Below are positions 35,893-44,611 of a stretch of DNA of 64,000 nucleotides, piece by piece. The stretch is taken from contig NZ_CP023397.1 in the NCBI RefSeq assembly GCF_008808095.1, positions 434,001-498,000 of the forward strand, written 5' to 3'. This DNA comes from Pseudoalteromonas ruthenica. GTDB lineage: Bacteria; Pseudomonadota; Gammaproteobacteria; Enterobacterales; Alteromonadaceae. Position 1 is the stretch's first letter, and every line of letters starts with the position of its first letter. The translations under genes were made by a program, and so were the position numbers. Under the pieces are notes generated by a model, which saw only the letters and a program-made list of their open reading frames with translations, was not told where the DNA came from and ran no database searches.

Positions 35893-36911
35893 GGCTTGCT
35901 GGGATTGACGCAATGCGCTCACTGGCGATTATTTTGGTCGTCGCGCAGCACACCTCTTTGATGGGCGAGGACAAAACTGCCGTCGACTATCTATATAAAA
36001 ATTTGGTCGCTAACTCATCGGTATTCTTTGTTGCTTTGTCCGCTTTTTTAGCGGCGCATATCAGCTGGCCGAAGCAGCGCTGGACTGATTTTATGCGCAA
36101 GAAAGAGGCGCTGTTGATTCCACCTTTTGTGTGCATCTCTTTGTTGGCGCTTACCAAAGCGTATTCTAAATGCACCTTAGGTTTGTACTGCCAGGATTAT
36201 CAGCTTATAGAGGTGGGCTTAGGGGGAGCGTTATTCCCGCTTTGGTATGTGCCCTTTATTATGGTGATGTTCTCGCTTACGCCAATGCTCAAACTGTATC
36301 ATGCTCAGTCGCTGTGGTTGCAGGCCCTAGTGTTAATCCCCTTATGCTACCTCTCCATGCGTATTGGGCGTCCGCAAGAGCTGACCCATCTCGCACATAA
36401 TTTACTCTATTTTTTGCCTGCTTTTTTACTGGGTTTGAGCTGTGAAAAGCTGCACCGCTGTCGATCAGTATCGACAGCATTGATAGTCAGCTTAGCTGTG
36501 GCTGCTATTGGCGTATGGCTATATCAAAGCCTGCACTTACAGCAGTTTGGCAATGCCCACCATCCACGCTTAGGGTTTTATGCTGTTGATTGGCTGTTTG
36601 TGCAAAAAGCGATGCTCAGTTGCGTGTTGTTATTGTTATTAAGCGATTTACGCGTAGAGCAGTGGTTGCAACGACACCCCAGTTTACTCAAGCCGCTGTC
36701 ACAATTGGCGATGATGAGCTTTGGCATCTTCTTTATTCACGGCTTGTTTACCTACGAGCTGTATCTACTTACCAAACCCTTGGCACACATTAGCTATGTA
36801 CTTAGCTCCGTGGTCGCAATGGCGCTGTGTCTTGCGCTTGCGTGCGCTGCGCTCACTATTGGCCAACGGCTTATCGGCAAGCGATACAGCCGCTATATTG
36901 CCGGATATTAA
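35889..36911 (+). CDS. Acyltransferase-3 family membrane protein (OafA/NodX-like)
   Basis: A 340-residue protein with about ten hydrophobic helices. The N-terminal motif GIDAMRSLAIILVVAQHTSL contains the conserved R near residue 11 and catalytic His of the acyltransferase-3 family; MMSFGIFFIHGLFTYELYL is the typical late helix. It would O-acetylate (or succinylate) the glycan across the inner membrane. GTG start overlapping the previous stop by GTGA. Another decoration enzyme of this operon. Confidence 0.85.
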   Translation: MRLAGIDAMRSLAIILVVAQHTSLMGEDKTAVDYLYKNLVANSSVFFVALSAFLAAHISWPKQRWTDFMRKKEALLIPPFVCISLLALTKAYSKCTLGLYCQDYQLIEVGLGGALFPLWYVPFIMVMFSLTPMLKLYHAQSLWLQALVLIPLCYLSMRIGRPQELTHLAHNLLYFLPAFLLGLSCEKLHRCRSVSTALIVSLAVAAIGVWLYQSLHLQQFGNAHHPRLGFYAVDWLFVQKAMLSCVLLLLLSDLRVEQWLQRHPSLLKPLSQLAMMSFGIFFIHGLFTYELYLLTKPLAHISYVLSSVVAMALCLALACAALTIGQRLIGKRYSRYIAGY

Positions 36912-36920
36912 GGAGAAATC

Positions 36921-37655
36921 ATGAAAAGAATTCAATTTTTAAATGCCCCTATGGATAGCGCCACAATGACGGAGACGGTAACGGTGATCCGCGATCATAT
37001 TAAGGGCGGGCACTTTCTTCAGCACGTGGTGGTTAATGTCGCCAAATTGGTCAATATGCAACGTGATGCTGAACTCGCTGACTCAGTTAAAGCTTGTGAC
37101 ATCATCAATATTGATGGCATGGGTGTGGTATGGGGAGCAAGAGCCTGTGGTCATGACATACCAGAGCGCGTCGCGGGCGTTGACCTGTTCCATGAGCTAT
37201 TGGCAATGAGCGCCGAGCAACAATTCAGTGTGTTTTTACTTGGCGCTAAACCCGAAGTGGTGGCTCGTACAGCTGAGGTGGTGCAAAAGCAAAATCCGCA
37301 ATTAAATGTAGCGGGGTATCACCATGGCTATTTTTGGGATGATGAGCAGGCTGTGGTTGAGAAAATCAAGGCATCCGGTGCACAGCTACTTTTTGTGGCC
37401 ATCACCTCGCCGAAAAAAGAGAACTTTATCAACCGCTGGCAAGACCAGCTCGGGGTCAACTTTGTTATGGGCGTTGGCGGCACTTTTGACGTTGTTGCCG
37501 GTAAGGTAAAGCGGGCGCCAAAGTGGATGCAAAATGCGGGGTTGGAATGGCTATATCGCGTTTTGCAAGAACCCGGACGAATGTGGAAGCGCTACCTTGT
37601 TACCAATAGCCGCTTCGCTTATTTGTTAATGAAAGAGCGCATGACAAATAGATGA
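36921..37655 (+). CDS. WecG/TagA/CpsF-family glycosyltransferase (VpsK-like)
   Basis: A 244-residue GT26 enzyme. Family motifs are the INIDGMGVVWGARACG segment (conserved Asp), RVAGVDLFHELL, VFLLGAKPEVV, VAITSPKKENFI and VMGVGGTFDVVAGKVKRAPKWMQNAGLEWLYRVLQEPGRMWKRY. Homologues transfer ManNAcA or ManNAc from UDP-sugars to lipid-linked intermediates, fitting WecB/WecC at the start of the operon. It matches vpsK, the last gene of vps-I in Vibrio cholerae. AAGGAG precedes the ATG. Confidence 0.92.
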   Translation: MKRIQFLNAPMDSATMTETVTVIRDHIKGGHFLQHVVVNVAKLVNMQRDAELADSVKACDIINIDGMGVVWGARACGHDIPERVAGVDLFHELLAMSAEQQFSVFLLGAKPEVVARTAEVVQKQNPQLNVAGYHHGYFWDDEQAVVEKIKASGAQLLFVAITSPKKENFINRWQDQLGVNFVMGVGGTFDVVAGKVKRAPKWMQNAGLEWLYRVLQEPGRMWKRYLVTNSRFAYLLMKERMTNR

Positions 37656-37721
37656 CAGCGCTTATAGTTAACCCGTTGTTCATGGTTAAATGTTTATTAT
37701 AGATAAGTTAGTTAAATCTAT

Positions 37722-37749
37722 TTTACTTGGTGGGATTGTGGATTATAAT
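37722..37749 (+). promoter_or_regulatory. Candidate promoter of the second (VpsL-P-like) gene block
   Basis: A perfect TATAAT at 37744-37749 with a weak -35-like TTTACT at 37722-37727 (16-bp spacer), in the only sizeable gap of the plus-strand locus. An inverted repeat TTAACC-N10-GGTTAA at 37668-37689 lies just upstream and could be an operator. No regulator is assigned. Confidence 0.4.
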
Positions 37750-37792
37750 TTCACCTGTTACTAGGATGGCTGAATTTAAGCTTGGAGCACCC

Positions 37793-39193
37793 ATGACCAG
37801 CGATAAAACATTTAAAAATAACCCAACCTCCAGCGGTGTTTTCTACCGCTTGATGGATTTGTTTTCGATCACTGCTGGGCTCTTTATAGCCGCTGCTATA
37901 CGTGGCGTAGAGCTGGATCAGCATTACCTGGTAGCATTTCTTATCTTGATGATTTGTTACCTCTACACTGCGGAGGTTTTTAACGTCTATCGCAGTTGGC
38001 GAGCAGGTAAGTTTCAGCATATGGTGAGCTGGTCTTGGCTCTCTTTAGTTATTGCAAGTGGTGCATTATTTATCTTTGCTTTTGGTTTTAAGTTTAGTGA
38101 GAATTTGTCACGTTTAACTTTGTTTATTTGGTTTCTTAGTTCATTTATATTTCTGTTTAGTTGGCGGTTGTTTATTCGTTTATATAAAGTCAATAAACGA
38201 AAGCTTGGTTTTAGCTTAAAACGAGTCGCTATTATTGGCGCGACCGAGTCAGGGGCCAATTTATTTAGGGAAATAAGTCAGCATGATGAGCTGGGCTTTG
38301 ATTTTGTGGGCTTTTTTGAAGACCGCCAACCAGATAGAGTATTCGAGCAGTTGCATTTCCATGTTCAAGGAGTAATTTGTGAGGCCGTCAACGCTGCTCG
38401 TCGCGGTGAAGTCGATGTGCTGTTCATTGCTCTGCCGATGAAAGCTGACAAGCGTATTGCCGATATCTTGCGTCAACTTGGGGATACCACTGTTGACGTC
38501 CACTTTGTCCCTGACTTTTTACTCTCGAACTTGATTCATGCGCGCATCGACCACGTCGGTGGGTTTGATACCCTAAGCGTGTTTGAGTCGCCTTATTTAG
38601 GTGCGCGAGAATTTATCAAACGCTCTGAAGATATCGTCGTCGCGGCGTTAATCCTATTGCTTATCTCACCACTGCTTATCGCTATAGCAATTGCAATTAA
38701 ATTAACCTCTGCGGGACCAGTGTTGTTTGTACAAGACCGGTATGGCCTCGGCGGCGAGCGTATTCGGGTTTGGAAGTTCCGTTCAATGAAAGTAATGGAA
38801 AACGATGCTGTGGTGCGTCAAGCGACGAAAAACGACGCACGCATTACCCCCATCGGTGGGTTTTTGAGGCGCACCAGTTTGGACGAATTACCGCAGTTTT
38901 TTAATGTTTTATTCGGTGATATGTCCATTGTCGGCCCTCGCCCGCATGCTGTGGCACATAACGAGGAATATCGTAAGAAAGTCGAGTTTTATATGATCCG
39001 TCACAAGGTTAAGCCAGGGATCACAGGTTGGGCACAAATTAATGGCTGGCGCGGTGAGACAGACACCTTAGAGAAAATGGAAAAGCGGGTGGAGTTCGAT
39101 CTCCAATACATTAAAAGTTGGTCTTTGTGGTTTGATATAAAAATTATATTTATGACTATTTTCAAAGGCTTCGTTGGGAAAAATGCGTATTAA
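37793..39193 (+). CDS. Initiating undecaprenyl-phosphate sugar phosphotransferase (VpsL-like)
   Basis: A 466-residue polyprenyl-phosphate hexose-1-phosphate transferase (WbaP/WcaJ type). Four N-terminal helices lie at about 15-120; a CoA-binding-like domain follows (RVAIIGATESGANLFREI, near 140). A fifth helix near 275-300 precedes the catalytic domain with the family motifs VWKFRSMKV, RRTSLDELPQFFNVL, GDMSIVGPRPHAV, and RHKVKPGITGWAQINGWRGET. It starts glycan synthesis, probably with glucose-1-P (inference). The frame extends upstream to 37727, but ATG 37793 has GGAG in range. Equivalent to vpsL, which begins vps-II. Confidence 0.93.
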   Translation: MTSDKTFKNNPTSSGVFYRLMDLFSITAGLFIAAAIRGVELDQHYLVAFLILMICYLYTAEVFNVYRSWRAGKFQHMVSWSWLSLVIASGALFIFAFGFKFSENLSRLTLFIWFLSSFIFLFSWRLFIRLYKVNKRKLGFSLKRVAIIGATESGANLFREISQHDELGFDFVGFFEDRQPDRVFEQLHFHVQGVICEAVNAARRGEVDVLFIALPMKADKRIADILRQLGDTTVDVHFVPDFLLSNLIHARIDHVGGFDTLSVFESPYLGAREFIKRSEDIVVAALILLLISPLLIAIAIAIKLTSAGPVLFVQDRYGLGGERIRVWKFRSMKVMENDAVVRQATKNDARITPIGGFLRRTSLDELPQFFNVLFGDMSIVGPRPHAVAHNEEYRKKVEFYMIRHKVKPGITGWAQINGWRGETDTLEKMEKRVEFDLQYIKSWSLWFDIKIIFMTIFKGFVGKNAY

Positions 39194-39209
39194 TATCAGG
39201 GAGTGGAGA

Positions 39210-40406
39210 ATGAGAAAGTCGATGCTGGCAGCAGCGTTATTGAGTGCGACAACAGCCCATGCAGCGATGCCAAAACCAGGCAGCTATATCACCCAAAATG
39301 GCCTTGAATTAACGCCCAAGCTCAGTGTTGGCGCGATGTACGATGATAATATTTTCAGTACGGCCAACAATGAACAAAGCAGTATGATTTACACTGCCAC
39401 GCCAGAGTTAGAGATGGCGTATGATGACGGCATTAACCGGCATCAGCTTACCACACGGTTAAGCTCAGCGGCCTATATTCAAAGTAGTGCAGACAATTAT
39501 ACCGATGGTCATATTGGTTACTTGTCTCACTTTGAACCGTCACGACGTCATCGCTTCAATGTGCGTGTTGACGCCGATTGGAATGTTGAGCGCCGTGGTG
39601 AAGGCCTGTCTGAAGGACAACCTAACGCCTTTGCTGAGCCGCTCACTTACGAGCAGCAGGATTACCACGCCGACTATGAGTTTGGCGCACAAACAGCGAT
39701 GTACCGTGTTAAATTTGATGCGGGTTATTACAACAAAAACTACACGCGTTTTGAGAGCATTACGCAGTATCGTGATTACGACAAAGCAAATTTCGGCGCC
39801 ACACTTTACTTTAATTCACAATCACGCTCAGACGTGTTCGTCTCCGTACATCAAAACAACTATCGCTACGATGTTGTTGACATCAATGGTGTCACTCGCG
39901 ATTCCGATGATTATCAGGCTTATGCTGGGTACAGCTGGGAAGCAACGGCGCTAACAGAAGGTGAGATCAAAGTCGGTTATCAAAAAAAGGACTTTGCTAA
40001 TGCTGCCCGTGAGAACTTTTCTGGGGTCAGTTGGCAGGCCAAGATTAAGTGGCAGCCGCTGACTTATAGCCACTTTCGCTTTACCACTTCACGCAGTGCT
40101 CGCGACCCTTTAGTTGAAGGCGATTATGTTCGCGAGACGTTCTACGAGGCGCAGTGGGTGCACCAATGGCGTGAAAACCTGCAAACTAAGGTGGCGTATT
40201 CGTACACCGATGATGAGTTTGTCGGTGTAAACCGTCAAGACTCGCTACGTGGGCTCACTTTGGCGATGGATTACGCGTTGAGCCCAAGCGTGGTGCTATC
40301 AAGTTATTACGAACTGCGCAATGACAACTCTACTCGCGACGATTTAGTCTTTGACCGCAATCGCATTGGTTTGACTGTACAGTTTGCGTTGATGGGGAGT
40401 CGTTAA
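39210..40406 (+). CDS. Outer-membrane beta-barrel of EPS export (VpsM-like)
   Basis: A 398-residue protein. The signal peptide MRKSMLAAALLSATTAHA is cleaved near residue 18. The mature part has an opening motif GLELTPKLSVGAMYDDNIFST and then alternating amphipathic strands rich in Tyr, ending LTVQFALMGSR. This fits the barrel proteins that accompany short OPX proteins in Wzy-dependent loci. It should provide the outer-membrane pore. ATG 39210 with GTGGAG is preferred over an earlier start at 39174, which overlaps the VpsL-like gene. The next gene overlaps its stop by one base. Confidence 0.85.
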   Translation: MRKSMLAAALLSATTAHAAMPKPGSYITQNGLELTPKLSVGAMYDDNIFSTANNEQSSMIYTATPELEMAYDDGINRHQLTTRLSSAAYIQSSADNYTDGHIGYLSHFEPSRRHRFNVRVDADWNVERRGEGLSEGQPNAFAEPLTYEQQDYHADYEFGAQTAMYRVKFDAGYYNKNYTRFESITQYRDYDKANFGATLYFNSQSRSDVFVSVHQNNYRYDVVDINGVTRDSDDYQAYAGYSWEATALTEGEIKVGYQKKDFANAARENFSGVSWQAKIKWQPLTYSHFRFTTSRSARDPLVEGDYVRETFYEAQWVHQWRENLQTKVAYSYTDDEFVGVNRQDSLRGLTLAMDYALSPSVVLSSYYELRNDNSTRDDLVFDRNRIGLTVQFALMGSR

Positions 40407-40921
40407 TGCGGTGGCTAGCTGCAGTGCTGCTGGCACTATGTAGTCAATGGGCGGTTGCCAACAGCGATTATAAGCTCGGGCCGGGCGATCAAGTGCAAAT
40501 TAGAGTGTTTGGTCAGCCGGATCTTAATATAGATGCTTTATTGGGCAAAAGTGGCGTAGTCAGCTACCCCTTTTTGGGTGAGCTTACCTTGACAGGACTC
40601 ACAGTAAAAGAAGTGGAGCAGCTGATCTACAGTGGCTTGAAAGGCGACTACCTCGTTGAGCCCAATGTCTACGCCCAAGTGGTCAGCTACCGACCTTTCT
40701 ATATTCATGGCGAAGTTGAAGAGCCTGGTGCCTACCCCTATCAACCAGGACTGACGGTGGATCAAGCTATCGCCTTGGCCGGTGGCCTCACTGAGCGAGC
40801 CTCCACAGACAAAATCTTTTTGCTCAGTGAACAGCAGCAACAGGCAAAGCGCAGTAAAGCGTCTTTGCAATCTCAGGTCGCCGCCGGTGACACCATAAAA
40901 ATAGAGCAACGGTTCTTCTAA
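40406..40921 (+). CDS. Short polysaccharide export (OPX) protein, VpsN-like
   Basis: A 171-residue periplasmic protein. A signal peptide of about 18 residues (MRWLAAVLLALCSQWAVA) has no lipobox Cys in the right place. The PES domain follows (YKLGPGDQVQIRVFGQPDL, near 22-40), then a SLBB-like segment (IHGEVEEPGAYPYQPGLTVDQAIALAGGL). It lacks the C-terminal amphipathic helix by which Wza (about 380 residues) spans the outer membrane. A short OPX beside a barrel is the known class that needs a separate pore. The upstream barrel gene is the obvious partner. Confidence 0.9.
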   Translation: MRWLAAVLLALCSQWAVANSDYKLGPGDQVQIRVFGQPDLNIDALLGKSGVVSYPFLGELTLTGLTVKEVEQLIYSGLKGDYLVEPNVYAQVVSYRPFYIHGEVEEPGAYPYQPGLTVDQAIALAGGLTERASTDKIFLLSEQQQQAKRSKASLQSQVAAGDTIKIEQRFF

Positions 40922-40935
40922 TTTCAGGGTAGAGA

Positions 40936-43149
40936 ATGAAAACAGCAACACGCAATACAGGCGCCGCTGAGGTTGTGACTCTGGGCTATTACTTAAAAGT
41001 CATTAACAAGTTTAAGTGGCGCATTGCGCTCTTGGCGATTTTAGTTACCACCCTAGCTATGGTGTGGGCGCTGCAATTGACTCCTTCATACCGTGCTAGC
41101 GCCACCTTACTTATTGAGGCGCAGCAGCGTAAAGCGGTCAGTTTTGAAGAGGTCTATGGTTTAGATGCCTCAAAAAAAGAGTACTATCAAACCCAATATG
41201 AGATTTTGCGCTCCAGAGCCATTGCCAGAGATGTGATAGAGCAATTGAACCTGCTTGAGCATCGAGATTTTCAACCCAAGCCTAGTATGCTCAGTTGGGT
41301 TATGAATGATATTAAGCAATGGGTGAAGCAATATATTCCACAAAAGCCACAGACATTGCCTAGCACCGCCGATGCGCAGCAAGCTTACGAAAAACGAATG
41401 CAGAAAATTATCACCGCGTTTTCGCGGCGGCTGAGTATTCATCCGATCCGTAAAACCCAGTTGGTGGTTATCGCCTATGAGTCGAGCGATCCGGCGCTGG
41501 CTGCTGATGTCGCCAATGCCGTTGGTGAAGCGTACATTACTCATGCGATGCAAGCGAAAATGGGCATTGCTAAACAGGCTTCGGGGTGGTTAAACGACCG
41601 CCTAAGTATCCTGCGAGAGCGCTTGGATAAGTCCGAACAGAAGCTGCAAAGCTACCGAGAGCGTGAGGATTTAGTTGATATTGAGGGCGTTGTAGGGTTA
41701 GTGCGTCGTGAATTAGAGCAAACCGCGCAACAATTGGTGGAAGCGAAGCGTAACCAAAGCGAGCTCAACGCGATTATGCGCGTGGTGGATGAGTATGGCC
41801 GTGATGACATTGCCAGGTTGGAATCGATCAACGAAATCACCACTCACAAAGTGATTCAAGACGTGAAGCGAGAGGTTGTGACCGCGCAGCGCAAAGTGAG
41901 TGAATTACGACAAGTATATGGCCCTAAACACCCTAAAATGATTGCCGCGCGAGCGGAGCTTGCTACTGTGCAGGAAAACTTATCGGCACAAATTCGCTCT
42001 TTGGTGATGGGCTTAGAAAAAGAGATGCGCACCGCCAATAGTACGGTGTCAGCGTTGCAGCAAGATGTGGAGCAATTGCGTCAGCGTTTTCAAATGCTAA
42101 CGCGTAAAGAAACTGAGTATCATCAGCTCAAACGCGAAGTGGAAACCAACCGCAATATCTATGATACCTTTTTATCGCGCTCCAAAGAGACCGAAGTCAC
42201 CAGTGATTTCAATTCGCCAATCGCTCGGTTTACCGATTATGCCTACCAGCCGACGAACCCAGCGAAGCCAAACCGTAAGTTAATCGTCGTATTGGCCTTC
42301 GTTGCGACCTTAGGTTTCGGTATCGTGCTGGCGTTTCTAACCGACGCGCTAAACGACACGCTGAACAACGCTGAAGAAGTAGAAAATAAGCTCGGTCAGC
42401 GACTGCTAGGGGTGTTGCCGAGTTTACCCTCATCAAAACGTAAGCCGCTGCCAACGCACACCTTCTTTGATAAAGGTAAGTTGGCTTTTGCGGAGGCGGT
42501 GCGCACCTTTAGAACGTCGCTGGTACTCAGTCAGATGGACCGTGACAATCAAGTGATTGAAGTGACTTCATCGGTGCCGGGTGAAGGGAAATCAACCACA
42601 TCCATCAACCTCGCTTTCTCGCTCGGGCAAATGGAAAAAGTATTATTAATTGATGCTGATATGCGTCGCCCTTCATTGGCTGGGCGCTTCTCTCTTCCGG
42701 CTTACCAGCCAGGGCTGGCGAATGTCCTTGCGAATACTCAGCAGCTTGAGGAGTGTATTCACGTTGATGAACAGTCAAACATTCACGTGTTGTGTGCAGG
42801 GCAAATCCCATCTAACCCGTTAGAGCTACTCAGTAGCGAAAACTTTAAGGCCCTGTTGGCACACTTGCGCCAGCAATACGATTATATAGTGCTTGATACG
42901 GCACCTTTAGAGGCGGTGAGTGACGCGCTTGTTGTTTCCCAGCACAGTGATTCAGTGATCTATGTCGTTAAATCAGGATCGACACATCAGGGGTTAGTGA
43001 AGGCCGGGCTACACCGCTTAATTGATGCTAAAGCAAACGTTTGTGGGGTGCTGCTAAACCAAGTTAATGGCAAACAAAAGCAGGGTCATAATGCCCATTA
43101 TGGCTACTACGATAGCCATGGATATACCCAAGCAAATGCACCAACGTAA
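40936..43149 (+). CDS. Polysaccharide co-polymerase/tyrosine autokinase, Wzc/VpsO-like
   Basis: A 737-residue inner-membrane protein. TM1 is near 28-48, a Wzz-type periplasmic domain with long coiled coils spans about 55-430, and TM2 is near 445-470 (the Pro-rich PTNPAKPNRK precedes it). The BY-kinase domain has Walker A SSVPGEGKSTTSINLA, Walker A' LLIDADMRRP and Walker B YIVLDTAPL. The C terminus is Tyr-rich (HYGYYDSHGY), the autophosphorylation cluster. It controls chain length and couples polymerisation to export. Its partner phosphatase is encoded 8 bp downstream. Confidence 0.95.
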   Translation: MKTATRNTGAAEVVTLGYYLKVINKFKWRIALLAILVTTLAMVWALQLTPSYRASATLLIEAQQRKAVSFEEVYGLDASKKEYYQTQYEILRSRAIARDVIEQLNLLEHRDFQPKPSMLSWVMNDIKQWVKQYIPQKPQTLPSTADAQQAYEKRMQKIITAFSRRLSIHPIRKTQLVVIAYESSDPALAADVANAVGEAYITHAMQAKMGIAKQASGWLNDRLSILRERLDKSEQKLQSYREREDLVDIEGVVGLVRRELEQTAQQLVEAKRNQSELNAIMRVVDEYGRDDIARLESINEITTHKVIQDVKREVVTAQRKVSELRQVYGPKHPKMIAARAELATVQENLSAQIRSLVMGLEKEMRTANSTVSALQQDVEQLRQRFQMLTRKETEYHQLKREVETNRNIYDTFLSRSKETEVTSDFNSPIARFTDYAYQPTNPAKPNRKLIVVLAFVATLGFGIVLAFLTDALNDTLNNAEEVENKLGQRLLGVLPSLPSSKRKPLPTHTFFDKGKLAFAEAVRTFRTSLVLSQMDRDNQVIEVTSSVPGEGKSTTSINLAFSLGQMEKVLLIDADMRRPSLAGRFSLPAYQPGLANVLANTQQLEECIHVDEQSNIHVLCAGQIPSNPLELLSSENFKALLAHLRQQYDYIVLDTAPLEAVSDALVVSQHSDSVIYVVKSGSTHQGLVKAGLHRLIDAKANVCGVLLNQVNGKQKQGHNAHYGYYDSHGYTQANAPT

Positions 43150-43157
43150 GGCTTGCT

Positions 43158-43880
43158 ATGATTGATATTCACAACCATGTGTTGGCTGGGATAGATGATG
43201 GACCGCAGCAGTGGCAACACAGTATCGCCATGCTCGAACAAGCTAAGGCGCAAGGGATCTCCCATGTGGTTGTCACACCGCATCTGCACTTTGGTCGCTT
43301 TGACAACACCCAACCCGTAGTCGCGCAAAGTTTTGCGCGGTTGCAGCAAGCTATACGTGAGCAACAGCTCGATATTCACGTTGCTTTTGCCAGTGAAGTG
43401 CGCATTGACTCGCAAATTATGGCAGCCCTCTCCAGGGACCTCATTGCGCTATTTCATGGTCAAGGCCCAGAGCGCGCAATACTCTTAGAATTGCCGCACT
43501 CGCATGTACCTCTCGGTGCCGACAAGCTGATCACTTGGTTAAATCGCCAAGGCTTAACAGTGGTGCTGCCGCACCCTGAGCGCAATAGAGAAATTAAGGC
43601 GAAGCCACATTTGCTGGCACGATTTAAGCGCTTGGGGTGCTTAATTCAAGTGACGGCAGGGAGTTTGCTAGGGGATTTTGGTGATGACAGTGAAAAACTC
43701 GCAGTGCAGTGGCTAGAGCAGGGTGACGTTGACCTGATAGCCAGTGATGCCCACAGTTGCGAACGTCGACCTTTTCGCCTAGCGCAGGCCCGTGAGCGCT
43801 CTGAGCAACTGGTCGGCAAGGAGCTGGCCCAACGCTACACCAAGGAGAACCCATGGCGTCTATGCCAAGGTCTATTTTAG
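43158..43880 (+). CDS. CpsB/YwqE-type PHP protein-tyrosine phosphatase
   Basis: A 240-residue metal-dependent phosphatase of the polymerase/histidinol phosphatase fold. Motifs are IDIHNHVLAGIDDGPQ (first metal ligands), VVTPHLHFG, LLELPHSHVP, LPHPERNREI and IASDAHSCERRPF. It should dephosphorylate the VpsO-like kinase, whose cycling controls chain length. Vibrio cholerae VpsU is a different, low-molecular-weight phosphatase, so this is a functional substitution. Its 3' end overlaps the next gene by 28 bp. Confidence 0.92.
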   Translation: MIDIHNHVLAGIDDGPQQWQHSIAMLEQAKAQGISHVVVTPHLHFGRFDNTQPVVAQSFARLQQAIREQQLDIHVAFASEVRIDSQIMAALSRDLIALFHGQGPERAILLELPHSHVPLGADKLITWLNRQGLTVVLPHPERNREIKAKPHLLARFKRLGCLIQVTAGSLLGDFGDDSEKLAVQWLEQGDVDLIASDAHSCERRPFRLAQARERSEQLVGKELAQRYTKENPWRLCQGLF

Positions 43881-44611
43881 CTCGGTTAACTCCTCGGCAC
43901 TTGGCAGCCACCCTGCTTATGCTGATCAGTATTGGCTTGGCAGCGGGCTCCATTGCTGCCTTGCAGGGTAATCTAGCCTATTTACAAGGTAAAACATTAC
44001 TGTCGCACTTGCAGGTGCAACAAGATGAGTTGGAGCCAGCCGTCGGCTCGACCCATTACATGCGCGCCCACATGCGTCTGCAACGCGCTGCTGAGCTCGT
44101 TCCTAACCATGCACAATACCACACGATTCAGGCGCAGCTATCATTGTATGGCTTTGCGCATGGCTATGCCGATGGCGTTGAACTGCGAACAGCCAAAGAA
44201 CAATTACTGCACTCTCTGAGCTTGCGACCGAGCTGGCCGTATACTTGGCTGGAGTTGGCAAAAGTAAGCTATTCTCTGGATGGAATCAACGATTCGGTGT
44301 GGCAGTATTTAAAACAGGCGCAACAATATGGGCCCTTTATAAAAGAGGTTAATATCACCAGTGTTGAGTTTTACCTTTTATATTACGCTGAACTCAACGC
44401 CGAGCAGCGCCAAGCACTGCGTACTCAGCTGCAACGAGCGTTAGTGCAACGGGATGGCGCCTGGCTATTGTGGGAACGAGCCCAACTGCGAATGCGCAAA
44501 ACCTTGTTATGTCATGAAGTGGCGAAACTGCAACAGCAGCATCAAGTCATGAATAACCTTTGTAAGCGTGCGCAAGCCAATTTTGCCAGTGTTGCTGATA
44601 ACCCAGCATAA
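43853..44611 (+). CDS. VpsP-like membrane-anchored polysaccharide biosynthesis protein
   Basis: A 252-residue protein with one N-terminal helix (LAATLLMLISIGLAAGSIAAL, about 18-38) and a periplasmic helical part with TPR-like pairs (MRAHMRLQRAAELVPNHAQYHTIQAQL; LLHSLSLRPSWPYTWLELAKVSYSL). Position after the kinase/phosphatase pair and overall form fit the VpsP family, whose function is undefined. A TPR-like scaffold for the export machinery is one possibility. AAGGAG lies before the ATG. Its last 65 bp overlap antisense with the methyltransferase gene. Confidence 0.75.
   Translation: MASMPRSILARLTPRHLAATLLMLISIGLAAGSIAALQGNLAYLQGKTLLSHLQVQQDELEPAVGSTHYMRAHMRLQRAAELVPNHAQYHTIQAQLSLYGFAHGYADGVELRTAKEQLLHSLSLRPSWPYTWLELAKVSYSLDGINDSVWQYLKQAQQYGPFIKEVNITSVEFYLLYYAELNAEQRQALRTQLQRALVQRDGAWLLWERAQLRMRKTLLCHEVAKLQQQHQVMNNLCKRAQANFASVADNPA

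Noticed and set aside
43624-43953. Minus-strand frame over the phosphatase/vpsP-like junction
   Set aside because: No recognisable domain; the plus-strand frames carry PHP motifs and a membrane helix.
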